Part shown: positions 1-7,526 of the stretch, in pieces
How the letters are laid out: each line of letters starts with the position of its first letter
Position numbering within the stretch: the first letter of the stretch is position 1
Assembly (NCBI GenBank): GCA_964370375.1
Contig: CAYJIX010000033.1
Location: 1 to 24,862 of the forward strand
Direction: 5' to 3'
Source: CAYJIX01 sp964370375
GTDB lineage: Bacteria; Desulfobacterota; Desulfovibrionia; Desulfovibrionales; Desulfovibrionaceae
Length of the DNA stretch: 24,862 nt
Translations under genes and position numbers: made by a program
Notes under the pieces: generated by a model
What the model was told of the DNA's origin: nothing
The model's input: only the letters and a program-made list of their open reading frames with translations
Database searches by the model: none

Positions 1-10
1 CTGCACAAGT

Positions 11-34
11 ACATTTTCAAGCACATGAAAATGT
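11..34. promoter_or_regulatory. Inverted repeat upstream of tilS
   Basis: ACATTTTCA (11-19) and TGAAAATGT (26-34) are perfect 9-bp inverted arms around a 6-base spacer. The element lies about 30 bases upstream of a TATAAT-like box and 60 bases upstream of tilS. It could be an operator or a small stem-loop from the end of an upstream transcript. It has no U-run, so a terminator role is doubtful. Confidence 0.35.
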
Positions 35-63
35 AGCACAAAAGCACAAAAATAAAGGTAAAA

Positions 64-69
64 TATAAT
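64..69 (+). promoter_or_regulatory. Possible -10 box for tilS
   Basis: TATAAT matches the sigma-70 -10 consensus perfectly and lies 26 bases before the tilS start. No convincing -35 hexamer is seen at the expected distance (around 41-46), so this is a tentative promoter in AT-rich DNA. Confidence 0.3.
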
Positions 70-95
70 TGTGCAGGACTCTCGAGGAAGACATT

Positions 96-1160
96 ATGAA
101 CAGCACGCCTTACTATACCCTGCCCAAGAAGGTGCAAGAGCTCCGTAACAAATGGGGGCGGATTGTTTTGTCCATAGGACAGGATCTGCGCGATATGGGG
201 ATCCATCCTCCTGCACGGATTGTTGTGGGTTTTTCGGGCGGTGCGGATTCCACGGCTTTGGCAGTCATGCTGCACTGCTTGGGCTTTGAGCTTATCTTGG
301 CACACCTTGACCACTCTTTACGTGCAGAAAGCGTTGCAGAAGCTGAACATGCAAGGCGCGTGGCGTCATCACTTGGGGTGCCTTGCCATGTGCAAACGCT
401 TGACATTGCAGATCTTGCCAAGGAAGCTGGCCATGGCGTAGAACAGGCAGGACGCAACGCGCGCTATGCCTTGTTTGATAAGGTGCGGCAACGCCATAAC
501 GCACCATGGCTCGCCACGGGGCATCATTTGGACGATTTGTGTGAGGATGTCCTATTACGTCTTGTGCGCGGTACAGGCTGGCCTGCCCTTGGCGGTATGA
601 CTGCTGTTGATAGCGCGCGCTGCCTTGTCAGGCCGTTATTGAGCCTGCGCCATGGGCAGCTTATGGATTTTTTGCAAGCGCATGGCATCTCTTGGATGGA
701 GGACGCTTCAAACGCAGAACCCCATGGGCGTAGAAACCGCATGCGCCATCACGTTATGCCGCTACTTTTGGCTGAAAATCCAAACCTCCCCCAAGCTGTA
801 CTTGAACTCAACCACATGGCCTGCCAAGATGACGAATACTGGCAAAACCTGCTTGCCCCCTACCTTGCGCACGTACAAGCCCTTGAGCTGCCACGAAAAG
901 GCCTTGTTATATCGCGTCAACAGCTTGACAATCTTGACAAAGCTGTCCTTTCACGCCTTCTTGTCCAGCTAATCCGCCAATGCCCCAAAGGGCAAGCCAG
1001 GGCTAGCACTGTGCGCCGTATTGTTGAGGTGATACAAAAAAAACACCTCAAACACGGGCACCCTAATGTGCATTCCTTTCAATTGCCGGGGAACAACCTT
1101 TTGCTCTTGACAAAAGACGAGCTCACTGTACTTTTTGGACAAAACACCATGCATGAATAA
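96..1160 (+). CDS. tilS: tRNA(Ile)-lysidine synthetase TilS
   Basis: TilS uses ATP and lysine to convert the wobble cytidine of tRNA-Ile(CAU) to lysidine, so that it reads AUA instead of AUG; it acts in the cytoplasm and is normally essential. The 354-residue protein has the PP-loop ATP-binding motif SGGADST at about residues 47-53. The family blocks LAHLDHSLR, ATGHHLDDLCEDVLLRL and DASNAEPHGRRNRMRHHV follow, matching the N-terminal ATPase and first tRNA-contacting region. The length fits the short TilS type; a long C-terminal domain as in E. coli TilS (over 400 residues) is not evident. I chose the ATG at 96 because GAGGAAG precedes it by five bases; an in-frame TTG at 69 would add nine residues without a good ribosome site. 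It stands alone upstream of the hydrogenase operon. Confidence 0.93.
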   Translation: MNSTPYYTLPKKVQELRNKWGRIVLSIGQDLRDMGIHPPARIVVGFSGGADSTALAVMLHCLGFELILAHLDHSLRAESVAEAEHARRVASSLGVPCHVQTLDIADLAKEAGHGVEQAGRNARYALFDKVRQRHNAPWLATGHHLDDLCEDVLLRLVRGTGWPALGGMTAVDSARCLVRPLLSLRHGQLMDFLQAHGISWMEDASNAEPHGRRNRMRHHVMPLLLAENPNLPQAVLELNHMACQDDEYWQNLLAPYLAHVQALELPRKGLVISRQQLDNLDKAVLSRLLVQLIRQCPKGQARASTVRRIVEVIQKKHLKHGHPNVHSFQLPGNNLLLLTKDELTVLFGQNTMHE

Positions 1161-1571
1161 TACATACAGGTATACTTTGTTCGCTTTGGCCTGTAGACCA
1201 ATTCTTGCTTTGATTTGTTTTTCGGTTTGTGCAAACAAGCTTTTGTATTGTGACTTTATTCACAACGCCATTTTCTTGTTTGTGAAAAAAAATACGTTGT
1301 ACTGCGATTCTTTAACACACTGCTTTTAAAAGACTTTAAATGCTGTTACGGAAAAAGCACCTTGCTCTTGTGATTTTTTGCTGATAATAAAAGAAGCAAC
1401 AGCATGTGACTGCATGATTGATTTCACAACAAAAGGCTTGGCAAAGCGGTAACGTTCAAAACAACCCTTCTATGTGCTTTTTCCTTATACTAAAGGAATG
1501 CCTTCATCGATGTTTTTTTCCATTAACCGCACAGCGTGCCCCTAGCCTGTGCAAGCTTTATCGAGGCGTCC
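1161..1571. other. Leader region between tilS and the ech operon
   Basis: This 411-base stretch is AT-rich and holds no convincing gene. Short open frames here lack ribosome sites and family resemblance. It contains the TTGTGA-N6-TCACAA palindrome at 1248-1265 and two further isolated TTGTGA/TTTGTGA half-sites around 1280 and 1370. A TATACT -10-like box lies at 1486-1491 with only a weak -35. No clear terminator follows tilS. Confidence 0.5.
1248..1265. promoter_or_regulatory. CRP/FNR-family (HcpR-like) binding site upstream of ech
   Basis: TTGTGA-CTTTAT-TCACAA is a perfect 6+6+6 palindrome. The same pattern is the E. coli CRP consensus core, and it was proposed as the HcpR motif in Desulfovibrio. 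It is 82 bases beyond the end of tilS and about 300 bases before echA, so it most plausibly controls the hydrogenase operon through a distal promoter and long leader. Which regulator binds cannot be told from this window. Confidence 0.6.
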
Positions 1572-3545
1572 ATGTTACAATTGCTCTTGTTTGGGTGTGT
1601 GCTGTTTCCATGCGTAGCTGCGCTTGTGGTAGCCTTCACACAAAACGAAACCATGCGCCGCACCTTTGTCGTTGCCGGCGTTTTAGGCACAGCCCTTGCG
1701 GCTGTTGGCTTGGCTTTACACGGCTCGTTCTTTGTAACCGTGGATGCCGGCCATTGGCTTGGTTCTGTTTTGACAATCCTTGATTTCGCGCTTTTGGCCA
1801 TACTGCTTTATGTGGCTGTCACACTGCGACACCGCCTTTGTTTACTCCTTGTGCTGGCACAAGTGGCAGGCCTTTTGTACTTGGATTTTGGGCTGCTTGA
1901 AGGCCCCCTTGCCAGCTCATGGCACGGTGACCCCCTTGCTCTTATGATGGTCTTGGTGGTGTCTTTAGTTGGCGGTGTTATCTGTATTTACGGCCTTGGT
2001 TACATGCGCGAACATGAGGAGCATTTGCACCTGAAAAAAACAAGGCAACCGCGCTTTTTCTTCTTTTTACTGCTCTTTCTTGGGGCCATGAACGGCCTTG
2101 TGCTTTCCGATTCGCTCTCTTGGCTCTTTTTCTTCTGGGAAGTCACGACCTTATGCTCTTTCATGCTGATAAGCCACGACGGGCACGATCTGGCCAAAGC
2201 CAACGCCACAAGGGCTTTATGGATGAACCTTGTGGGCGGTGTTGCCTTTATGGGAGCTATCCTTTTAACGTATAAAAATACGGGCACTGTCTCCGTTCAG
2301 GAAATCATACAGACCACAAGCACTTTGCCTGCCCTTACGGTGCAAGCCTTATTGCCGCTGGCCTTATTGTGCCTTGCCGGGTTTAGCAAATCCGCTCTGG
2401 CTCCCTTTCAAAGCTGGCTTTGCGGTGCCATGGTGGCACCAACGCCTGTGTCTGCCCTTTTGCACTCTTCAACCATGGTGAAAGCCGGCGTATATCTTTT
2501 ATTGCGCCTCTCTCCTGCTTATGCAGACACAGCTTTGGCTAACATTGTGGCCCTTCTTGGCGCGTTCACCTTCATGGCCATGGCAGCATTGGCTGTGGGC
2601 CAAACCAACGGCAAAAAAATCCTTGCCTATTCCACCATCTTAAACCTTGGGCTCATCACCACCTGTGCCGGTGTTGGCAATAGCATAGCCCTTACTGCCG
2701 GCATGCTATTGATCCTTTTCCATGCTGTGGCAAAAGCCTTACTCTTTTTATGTGTGGGAGCAACCGAGCTGCGTATTGGCAGTCGCGATATCGAAGACAT
2801 GCGCGGATTGGCTCAAATCATGCCCCTTACAGCCATCATGTCGCTTATTGGAATTGCCTGCATGATGTTGCCGCCTTTTGGCGCGCTTATGGCTAAAATC
2901 ATGGCCCTTCAAGCGGCGGCCACAGCCACAGCGTATATGCCTATTCTTGTGGTATGTATTGGCCTTGGCAGTGCTTTGACCTTGCTTATTTGGGGACGCT
3001 GGGCAGGGACACTTTTCACCAACAACCCTGTCATGCCAAAACGTTATACGCAGGAAGTCATGGACTCAACCATGAGCTCTGCCCTAAAAAGCCTTGGCGT
3101 TGCATCTGTGATTTTATCGCTCCTAATGCCCTTTATTTATATGGGCATGCAGGATTCTGTTCGCCAGATTTTTGGCAGTGAAGGTTTGTTTGCAGTTGAA
3201 AGCGGCGCCTTATCCAACGGCATCGGCCTTTTTGCCGTATACCCCTTGTTTGTGCTGCTTGGCCTTGGCGTATATTACGCCTTTAAAACAACGCAAAAAG
3301 CACGTGCAAATCTTGCTGCACAGCAAGAGCAAACACAACAGCCCTGCCTCACCATGCCGTATTTATCAGGCATTCAGGCTACCCATGAAGGGCAAGCCGG
3401 TTTTTATAACGCTTTAGGGCAATTTGTGCCTGTACAAAACGCCCACTTTCTTATGGAACAATGGTTTGGCGAAGCACGCCTTGAACCTCTCATCAATACC
3501 ATTGCCCTTGTACTTCTGGCCCTTATGGTAGGAGGTCTTTTGTAA
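1572..3545 (+). CDS. echA: Ech hydrogenase subunit EchA (NuoL/antiporter-like membrane subunit)
   Basis: EchA is the large ion-translocating membrane subunit of energy-converting hydrogenase, related to NuoL and Mrp antiporters. It couples ferredoxin oxidation and H2 formation to proton or sodium export. The 657-residue protein is almost wholly hydrophobic, with many membrane helices. It has the antiporter-family signature FFFWEVTTLCSFMLI with its glutamate near residue 190. Further on are GFSKSALAPFQSW with a lysine near 273 and APTPVSALLHSSTMVKAGVYL with His near 298 and Lys near 304. These are the residues assigned to proton transfer in NuoL/M/N. The ATG at 1572 is chosen because GAGG lies six bases upstream; a GTG 36 bases earlier is less likely. 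Its stop directly abuts the echB start. Confidence 0.92.
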   Translation: MLQLLLFGCVLFPCVAALVVAFTQNETMRRTFVVAGVLGTALAAVGLALHGSFFVTVDAGHWLGSVLTILDFALLAILLYVAVTLRHRLCLLLVLAQVAGLLYLDFGLLEGPLASSWHGDPLALMMVLVVSLVGGVICIYGLGYMREHEEHLHLKKTRQPRFFFFLLLFLGAMNGLVLSDSLSWLFFFWEVTTLCSFMLISHDGHDLAKANATRALWMNLVGGVAFMGAILLTYKNTGTVSVQEIIQTTSTLPALTVQALLPLALLCLAGFSKSALAPFQSWLCGAMVAPTPVSALLHSSTMVKAGVYLLLRLSPAYADTALANIVALLGAFTFMAMAALAVGQTNGKKILAYSTILNLGLITTCAGVGNSIALTAGMLLILFHAVAKALLFLCVGATELRIGSRDIEDMRGLAQIMPLTAIMSLIGIACMMLPPFGALMAKIMALQAAATATAYMPILVVCIGLGSALTLLIWGRWAGTLFTNNPVMPKRYTQEVMDSTMSSALKSLGVASVILSLLMPFIYMGMQDSVRQIFGSEGLFAVESGALSNGIGLFAVYPLFVLLGLGVYYAFKTTQKARANLAAQQEQTQQPCLTMPYLSGIQATHEGQAGFYNALGQFVPVQNAHFLMEQWFGEARLEPLINTIALVLLALMVGGLL

Positions 3546-4391
3546 ATGATTGTCTTTATCCTTGCCTTTGTGGCCGTACTTGTGGCCATTCCTGCGGGTG
3601 CTGTTATTGCCGGTGCCGACCGTATCATCACTGCACGCGTGCAATCGCGCATGGGGCCTCCCCTTTTGCAGCCCATCTATGATGTGTTGAAGCTTTTTGG
3701 CAAAACACCGTGCATCACCAATTTTTGGCTTGTTTTTTCCTCCTACATGTGCCTTGTTGTGTCAGCAACAACCCTTTGGCTCGTGTTTACAGGGGGCGAC
3801 TTGCTGGTGATCTTTTTTATGACTACCATTAGCGGCGTGTTTCGTGTGGTTGGCGCACTGTCAGTGCCATCTCCTTTTGGGCAAGTAGGTGCCCAGCGCG
3901 ATCTTTTGCAAATGCTTGCCTATGAACCCTTGCTCATTGTTGCCATTGTGGGCCTGTTTGTAACCACAGGCAGCTTTAAAATATCACAGATTTTAGCAAC
4001 TGAGACGCCGCTTTTACTTGAACTGCCTTTAGTGTACTTGGCGCTTGGCTATGCCCTTACCATCAAGCTGTGCAAATCGCCTTTTGACATTGCCTCAAGC
4101 CATCACGGCCATCAAGAAATTGTACGCGGTGTCCTTACCGATTATTCAGGTCCTCAATTGGCCCTCTTGGAAATAGCCCACTGGCTTGATGTGGTCTTGC
4201 TGCTCGCTTTATGTGGCCTTTTTTGGCATACCAGCATCATGGGTATGGCACTGCTTTTGATAGTCACGTATCTTGCTGAAATTGTTGTGGATAACTGCAC
4301 CTCGCGCATGACTTGGCCTTGGATGCTCAAAAACGCCCTTGGCCCTGCTTTGGCCTTGGCTACGCTCAACATATTGTGGCTTTACGCCTAA
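3546..4391 (+). CDS. echB: Ech hydrogenase subunit EchB (NuoH-like)
   Basis: EchB is the NuoH/HyfC-like membrane protein that anchors the soluble arm of the hydrogenase and links electron transfer to ion movement. The 281-residue protein has about eight hydrophobic segments. The NuoH-family motif RVQSRMGPP is at residues 31-39, and the conserved loops GQVGAQRDLLQMLAYEP and SPFDIASSHHGHQEIVRG follow. The start codon is immediately after the echA stop, and its ribosome site (GGAGG) lies inside the end of echA, which indicates translational coupling. A 52-base gap to echC follows. Confidence 0.92.
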   Translation: MIVFILAFVAVLVAIPAGAVIAGADRIITARVQSRMGPPLLQPIYDVLKLFGKTPCITNFWLVFSSYMCLVVSATTLWLVFTGGDLLVIFFMTTISGVFRVVGALSVPSPFGQVGAQRDLLQMLAYEPLLIVAIVGLFVTTGSFKISQILATETPLLLELPLVYLALGYALTIKLCKSPFDIASSHHGHQEIVRGVLTDYSGPQLALLEIAHWLDVVLLLALCGLFWHTSIMGMALLLIVTYLAEIVVDNCTSRMTWPWMLKNALGPALALATLNILWLYA

Positions 4392-4443
4392 TTTTTCGCC
4401 AACGGGCAACAACGCCTTTTACGCTTTATCATGAGGTATCATT

Positions 4444-5103
4444 ATGAGTATCACCGACACAATCAAGAGCGCGTTGCGCGGGCACTTCGTCAAGGGGCAG
4501 CTTAAATCCCCTTGGGTTGTGCATTACGATTGCGGTTCGTGCAATGGCTGCGACATTGAAGTGTTGGCCTGCCTAACTCCTGTTTTTGATATTGAGCGTT
4601 TTGGTATTCTCAATATCGGCAATCCAAAACACGCGGATGTGCTGCTTGTTACAGGTACGGTAAACCATCGCAACAAACACGTGCTGAAAAATTTGTACGA
4701 ACAAATGCCCGAACCGCGTGCTGTCATCGCCATTGGCGCGTGCGCCTGTTCCGGAGGCGTGTTTCAGGACTGTTATAATGTAGTTGGCGGCGTTGACCAA
4801 GTCATCCCTGTGGATGTGTATGTGCCTGGATGCGCAGCCAAGCCTGAAGCCATCATTGACGGCGTTGTTGTAGCCCTTGACGCGTTTAAGGCAAAGCTTA
4901 CTGCTAAACCGGTAGTGGCAAAGCCTGACACAGAACAAGCTGAAAAAGAAGCAACGGCAGAACAAGCCAAAGCAGAAACAACTGATGCTGCAAAACCCAA
5001 GGCAGAAGAGCAAGAACAACCGCAAGAAAACCTTAACGCCGAAGAGCCTGCCGCAACAGAACCCAGTACAGATACACCTCAAGAGCAAGAACAGCCTAAA
5101 TAA
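4444..5103 (+). CDS. echC: Ech hydrogenase small subunit EchC with acidic C-terminal tail
   Basis: EchC is the NuoB-like small subunit; its single [4Fe-4S] cluster passes electrons to the [NiFe] site in EchE. Residues 1-150 form the conserved domain. The cluster cysteines can be assigned by alignment with NuoB as C33 and C36 (in GSCNGCDIE), C100 (GACACSGG) and C130 (VPGC). The protein is 219 residues, whereas EchC proteins are usually around 145-160. Residues from about 152 to the end are a low-complexity tail rich in Glu, Gln, Ala, Lys and Pro, net acidic and presumably disordered. No family function is known to me for this tail. The start ATG has TGAGG upstream. The gene sits 10 bases before echD. 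Confidence 0.92.
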   Translation: MSITDTIKSALRGHFVKGQLKSPWVVHYDCGSCNGCDIEVLACLTPVFDIERFGILNIGNPKHADVLLVTGTVNHRNKHVLKNLYEQMPEPRAVIAIGACACSGGVFQDCYNVVGGVDQVIPVDVYVPGCAAKPEAIIDGVVVALDAFKAKLTAKPVVAKPDTEQAEKEATAEQAKAETTDAAKPKAEEQEQPQENLNAEEPAATEPSTDTPQEQEQPK

Positions 5104-5113
5104 GGATACTAAC

Positions 5114-5503
5114 ATGCTTACATCCGTAGCACGCCTTGAAGCTGAACCCGTAGCCGTGTCTGATGTGCTTACCATGGCACGCACAAATTTTGACGAGGGC
5201 TACCGTTTGGTCACCATGTCGGTGACAGAACGCGAAGACAATCAGCTGGATATCATCTATCATTTTGATCTTGATTTGGCCATGCGCCATTATCGCTTGA
5301 CAGTTACACGTGACACGGTGGTGCCCAGCATAACGGGTATTTATTTTTGTGCCGTGCTCATTGAAAACGAGACACGCGACCATTTTGGCGTTGTCTTTGA
5401 CGGCCTTGTACTTGATTTTAACGGCCACCTTTATTTGGAAAAAGACGAGATACCGCCCTATTTGCGCGGCCCTTCCTGCACCATTTCCACCACAGTGAAA
5501 TAA
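5114..5503 (+). CDS. echD: Ech hydrogenase subunit EchD (NuoC-like)
   Basis: EchD corresponds to the NuoC (30 kDa) subunit, which has no cofactor and supports docking of the large and small hydrogenase subunits. The 129-residue protein is soluble. It carries the family-like segment YHFDLDLAMRHYRLTV and an acidic stretch FGVVFDGLVLDFNGHLYLE near the C-terminus. The ATG at 5114 is preferred because AAGGA precedes it just after the echC stop. A longer in-frame start inside echC would only add lysine- and asparagine-rich sequence read out of frame from the EchC tail. Assignment rests mainly on its position between echC and echE, plus overall NuoC resemblance. Confidence 0.85.
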   Translation: MLTSVARLEAEPVAVSDVLTMARTNFDEGYRLVTMSVTEREDNQLDIIYHFDLDLAMRHYRLTVTRDTVVPSITGIYFCAVLIENETRDHFGVVFDGLVLDFNGHLYLEKDEIPPYLRGPSCTISTTVK

Positions 5504-5512
5504 GGACAGATC

Positions 5513-6589
5513 ATGGCACGAAGCATCATTCCCTACGGCCCCCAACATCCAGTGTTGCCGGAGCCTTTGCATCTTCACCTTGTGCTTGAAGATGAAAAAG
5601 TCGTTGAAGCCCTACCCAAGCTTGGCTACGTTCACAGGGGCCTTGAAACCCTGTCCACCTTGCGCGACTACAACCAGATGGTGTATGTGGTAGAGCGGGT
5701 TTGCGGTATTTGTTCCTGTATTCACGCCATGTGCTTTTGCCATGCTATTGAGCACCTTATGAACATTGAGGTGCCACCACGGGCAAAATATTTGCGCATC
5801 ATCTGGTCAGAATTGCACCGTATCCATAGTCACTTGCTTTGGCTTGGCCTTTTTGCCGACGCGCTTGGCTTTGAAAGCTTGTTCATGCAATTTTGGAAAA
5901 TACGCGAGCGCATCATGGACATTAACGAAGCAACCGCCGGCAACCGCGTTATTGTGTCTGTTAATGTGGTGGGCGGTGTGCGTCAAAACTTATCTGAAGA
6001 ACAGCAACGCTGGATCCTTGATGAGCTAAAAATCATTGAGGCTGAAATCAAACGCCTAACATCGGTTGTGGCCAATGATTATACCGTAAGCCAGCGTACT
6101 GTGGGCCTTGGTGTACTTAGTGCAAAAGAGGCCATTGAACTTGGCGCGGCAGGGCCTGTGCTTCGTGGCAGCGGCGTGGCACAAGATGCGCGCATGCTTG
6201 GCTATGACGCCTTTGCCGAGCTTGACTTTGAACCTGTCATCATGACAGAAGGCGATTCTTTTGCCAGAACCATGGTACGGTTTAAAGAAACCCTTCAATC
6301 CGTCGATATTGTGCGCCAAGCCATTGACCGTTTGCCTGACTCTGAAATCAATGTCAAAGTCAAAGGCAGCCCGGATGGCGAAGCAGTCAGCCGCGTGGAA
6401 CAGCCACGAGGTGAATTGCTTTACTATGTCAAAGGTGATGGCAGCAAGAACTTGCAGCGTGTGCGCATACGCACCCCAACATTTGCCAATATTCCGCCGC
6501 TCCTTGCCATGTTAGGTGGCATGCAGCTTTCAGATGTGGCCCTTGCTGTGCTCACCATTGATCCGTGCATCAGCTGTACGGAACGCTAG
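5513..6589 (+). CDS. echE: Ech hydrogenase large subunit EchE ([NiFe] catalytic subunit)
   Basis: EchE, related to NuoD, carries the [NiFe] active site that reduces protons or oxidises H2. The 358-residue protein has both nickel-binding pairs: C64 and C67 in RVCGICSC, and C352 and C355 in DPCISCTER. It is therefore predicted to be a functional hydrogenase and not a NuoD. The protein ends three residues after the last ligand, with no C-terminal extension of the kind that a maturation endopeptidase removes in many [NiFe] hydrogenases. AAGGA lies before the ATG, and the gene is nine bases after echD. A 131-base spacer then precedes echF, in contrast to the tight spacing upstream. Confidence 0.95.
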   Translation: MARSIIPYGPQHPVLPEPLHLHLVLEDEKVVEALPKLGYVHRGLETLSTLRDYNQMVYVVERVCGICSCIHAMCFCHAIEHLMNIEVPPRAKYLRIIWSELHRIHSHLLWLGLFADALGFESLFMQFWKIRERIMDINEATAGNRVIVSVNVVGGVRQNLSEEQQRWILDELKIIEAEIKRLTSVVANDYTVSQRTVGLGVLSAKEAIELGAAGPVLRGSGVAQDARMLGYDAFAELDFEPVIMTEGDSFARTMVRFKETLQSVDIVRQAIDRLPDSEINVKVKGSPDGEAVSRVEQPRGELLYYVKGDGSKNLQRVRIRTPTFANIPPLLAMLGGMQLSDVALAVLTIDPCISCTER

Positions 6590-6601
6590 GTAAAAACTTG
6601 G

Positions 6602-6630
6602 GCTAAACTAGCATACTATAGTGGTTTAGC
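6602..6630. repeat. Inverted repeat between echE and echF
   Basis: GCTAAAC (6602-6608) and GTTTAGC (6624-6630) form a 7-bp inverted repeat. The intervening segment itself contains the 8-base palindrome ACTATAGT at 6615-6622. No U-run follows, so this looks more like an RNA-processing or stabilising hairpin, or an operator, than a terminator. It lies in the only sizeable spacer within the ech operon apart from the 52 bases before echC. Confidence 0.4.
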
Positions 6631-6720
6631 TAGGCAATATCTAAAAAAGTGCGAAGAAGTTTTCTTTAGCACCACGGGGATCATTCCCTAAACAAGCCAC
6701 ATGACCAACAGGGTATCACC

Positions 6721-7137
6721 ATGCATATGCTTAAAACTTTGATCAGAAACCTGACAAAAAAACCGGCCACACGCAATTACCCGGCAGAAAAGCGCCCAAC
6801 CTTTCCGCTTTTTCGGGGCTATCTTGATGTTAAAATAGAAGACTGCATCTTTTGTGGAGCCTGCGCCAGAAAATGCCCATCGCACTGCATCACCACAAAG
6901 CCTCGTGAAGGATTTTGGTCTTATGATCCCTTTGCTTGCGTGTATTGCAGTGCCTGCACTGAGGTTTGCCCCAAAAAATGCCTTATTATGGAGGAGCAGC
7001 GCAGAATGCCCGCCCCTTCAAAATACATGGTGTTCCATAAAGGTACGCCAAAAGCAAAACCGGGAAGAACGGCTAGCATGACAAGGGCCGCAGGTCAGGA
7101 GCCTAAAGACGAATCAGCGGATACAGCACAAAAATAA
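6721..7137 (+). CDS. echF: Ech hydrogenase ferredoxin-like subunit EchF
   Basis: EchF carries two [4Fe-4S] clusters and passes electrons from soluble ferredoxin to EchC. The 138-residue protein has two complete CxxCxxCxxxCP motifs: cysteines 42, 45, 48 and 52 (CIFCGACARKCP), and 73, 76, 79 and 83 (CVYCSACTEVCP). A basic N-terminus precedes them and a polar, probably flexible tail of about 40 residues follows. The ribosome site before the ATG at 6721 is weak; a second ATG at 6727 is also possible and would remove two residues. It is the last gene of the operon and is followed by a strong bidirectional terminator about 190 bases downstream. Confidence 0.92.
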   Translation: MHMLKTLIRNLTKKPATRNYPAEKRPTFPLFRGYLDVKIEDCIFCGACARKCPSHCITTKPREGFWSYDPFACVYCSACTEVCPKKCLIMEEQRRMPAPSKYMVFHKGTPKAKPGRTASMTRAAGQEPKDESADTAQK

Positions 7138-7526
7138 CGGTTTCACCAAACGGTTTTTCGTGCAGCACGCGCTGTTTGGCGATGTGTAGGGTACGTTTGC
7201 GTATCCAAAAAAGCTGTCGTCAAGGCTCCAGAATACCCCGAGCAATACATGGCGCAGAAGCACAAAAAACCATGCAAAAAAACGCTGACAATGCGATATA
7301 TGCAATCTGCTACAGCATTTGGCCTTTACATAAAAAACCCTGCACAGGCTGCTGTGCAGGGTTTTTTTATGTAAAGCAAAGTTTTTTTACAAACGCTATG
7401 CCTCATTAATTGATGCTGAAAAGCGCATTCCATGTTTGGTTTTTGGCAATTTTTCTAGGCCAACTTTTGCACAGTAAAGGTGCTATTACAAATAGTTGTA
7501 TAGTTTTTCAGTGTCGACTCATTATT
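7138..7526. other. Convergent intergenic region between echF and gntR
   Basis: This 389-base region separates the plus-strand ech operon from the minus-strand regulator. The main feature is the terminator at 7325-7375. A weaker 7-bp hairpin lies at 7189-7206 (GGGTACG with CGTATCC, one G-U pair). No gene or RNA family is recognised. Confidence 0.5.
7325..7375. terminator. Bidirectional rho-independent terminator (echF / gntR)
   Basis: CCCTGCACAG (7338-7347) and CTGTGCAGGG (7352-7361) form a perfect 10-bp GC-rich stem with the four-base loop GCTG. The arms continue into A6 on the left and T7 on the right, then TTTACAT and ATGTAAA. This gives about 23 paired positions with one bulge, and a U-run on either strand. 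The position between convergent genes fits termination of both echF and gntR transcripts. Confidence 0.92.

Noticed and set aside
1418..1783. A plus-strand open frame overlapping the start of echA
   Set aside because: It overlaps the well-supported echA coding frame, has no ribosome site and shows no recognisable domain.
4573..5184. A 203-residue minus-strand open frame rich in Leu, Phe and Cys opposite echC-echD
   Set aside because: It is an antisense shadow of the Glu/Gln/Lys-rich EchC tail, with no ribosome site and no family resemblance.
1572..7137. Reading the cluster as part of respiratory complex I (nuo) or an Mrp antiporter
   Set aside because: The large subunit has both CxxC nickel-binding pairs, which NuoD lacks, and only the six Ech-type subunits are present in Ech order.
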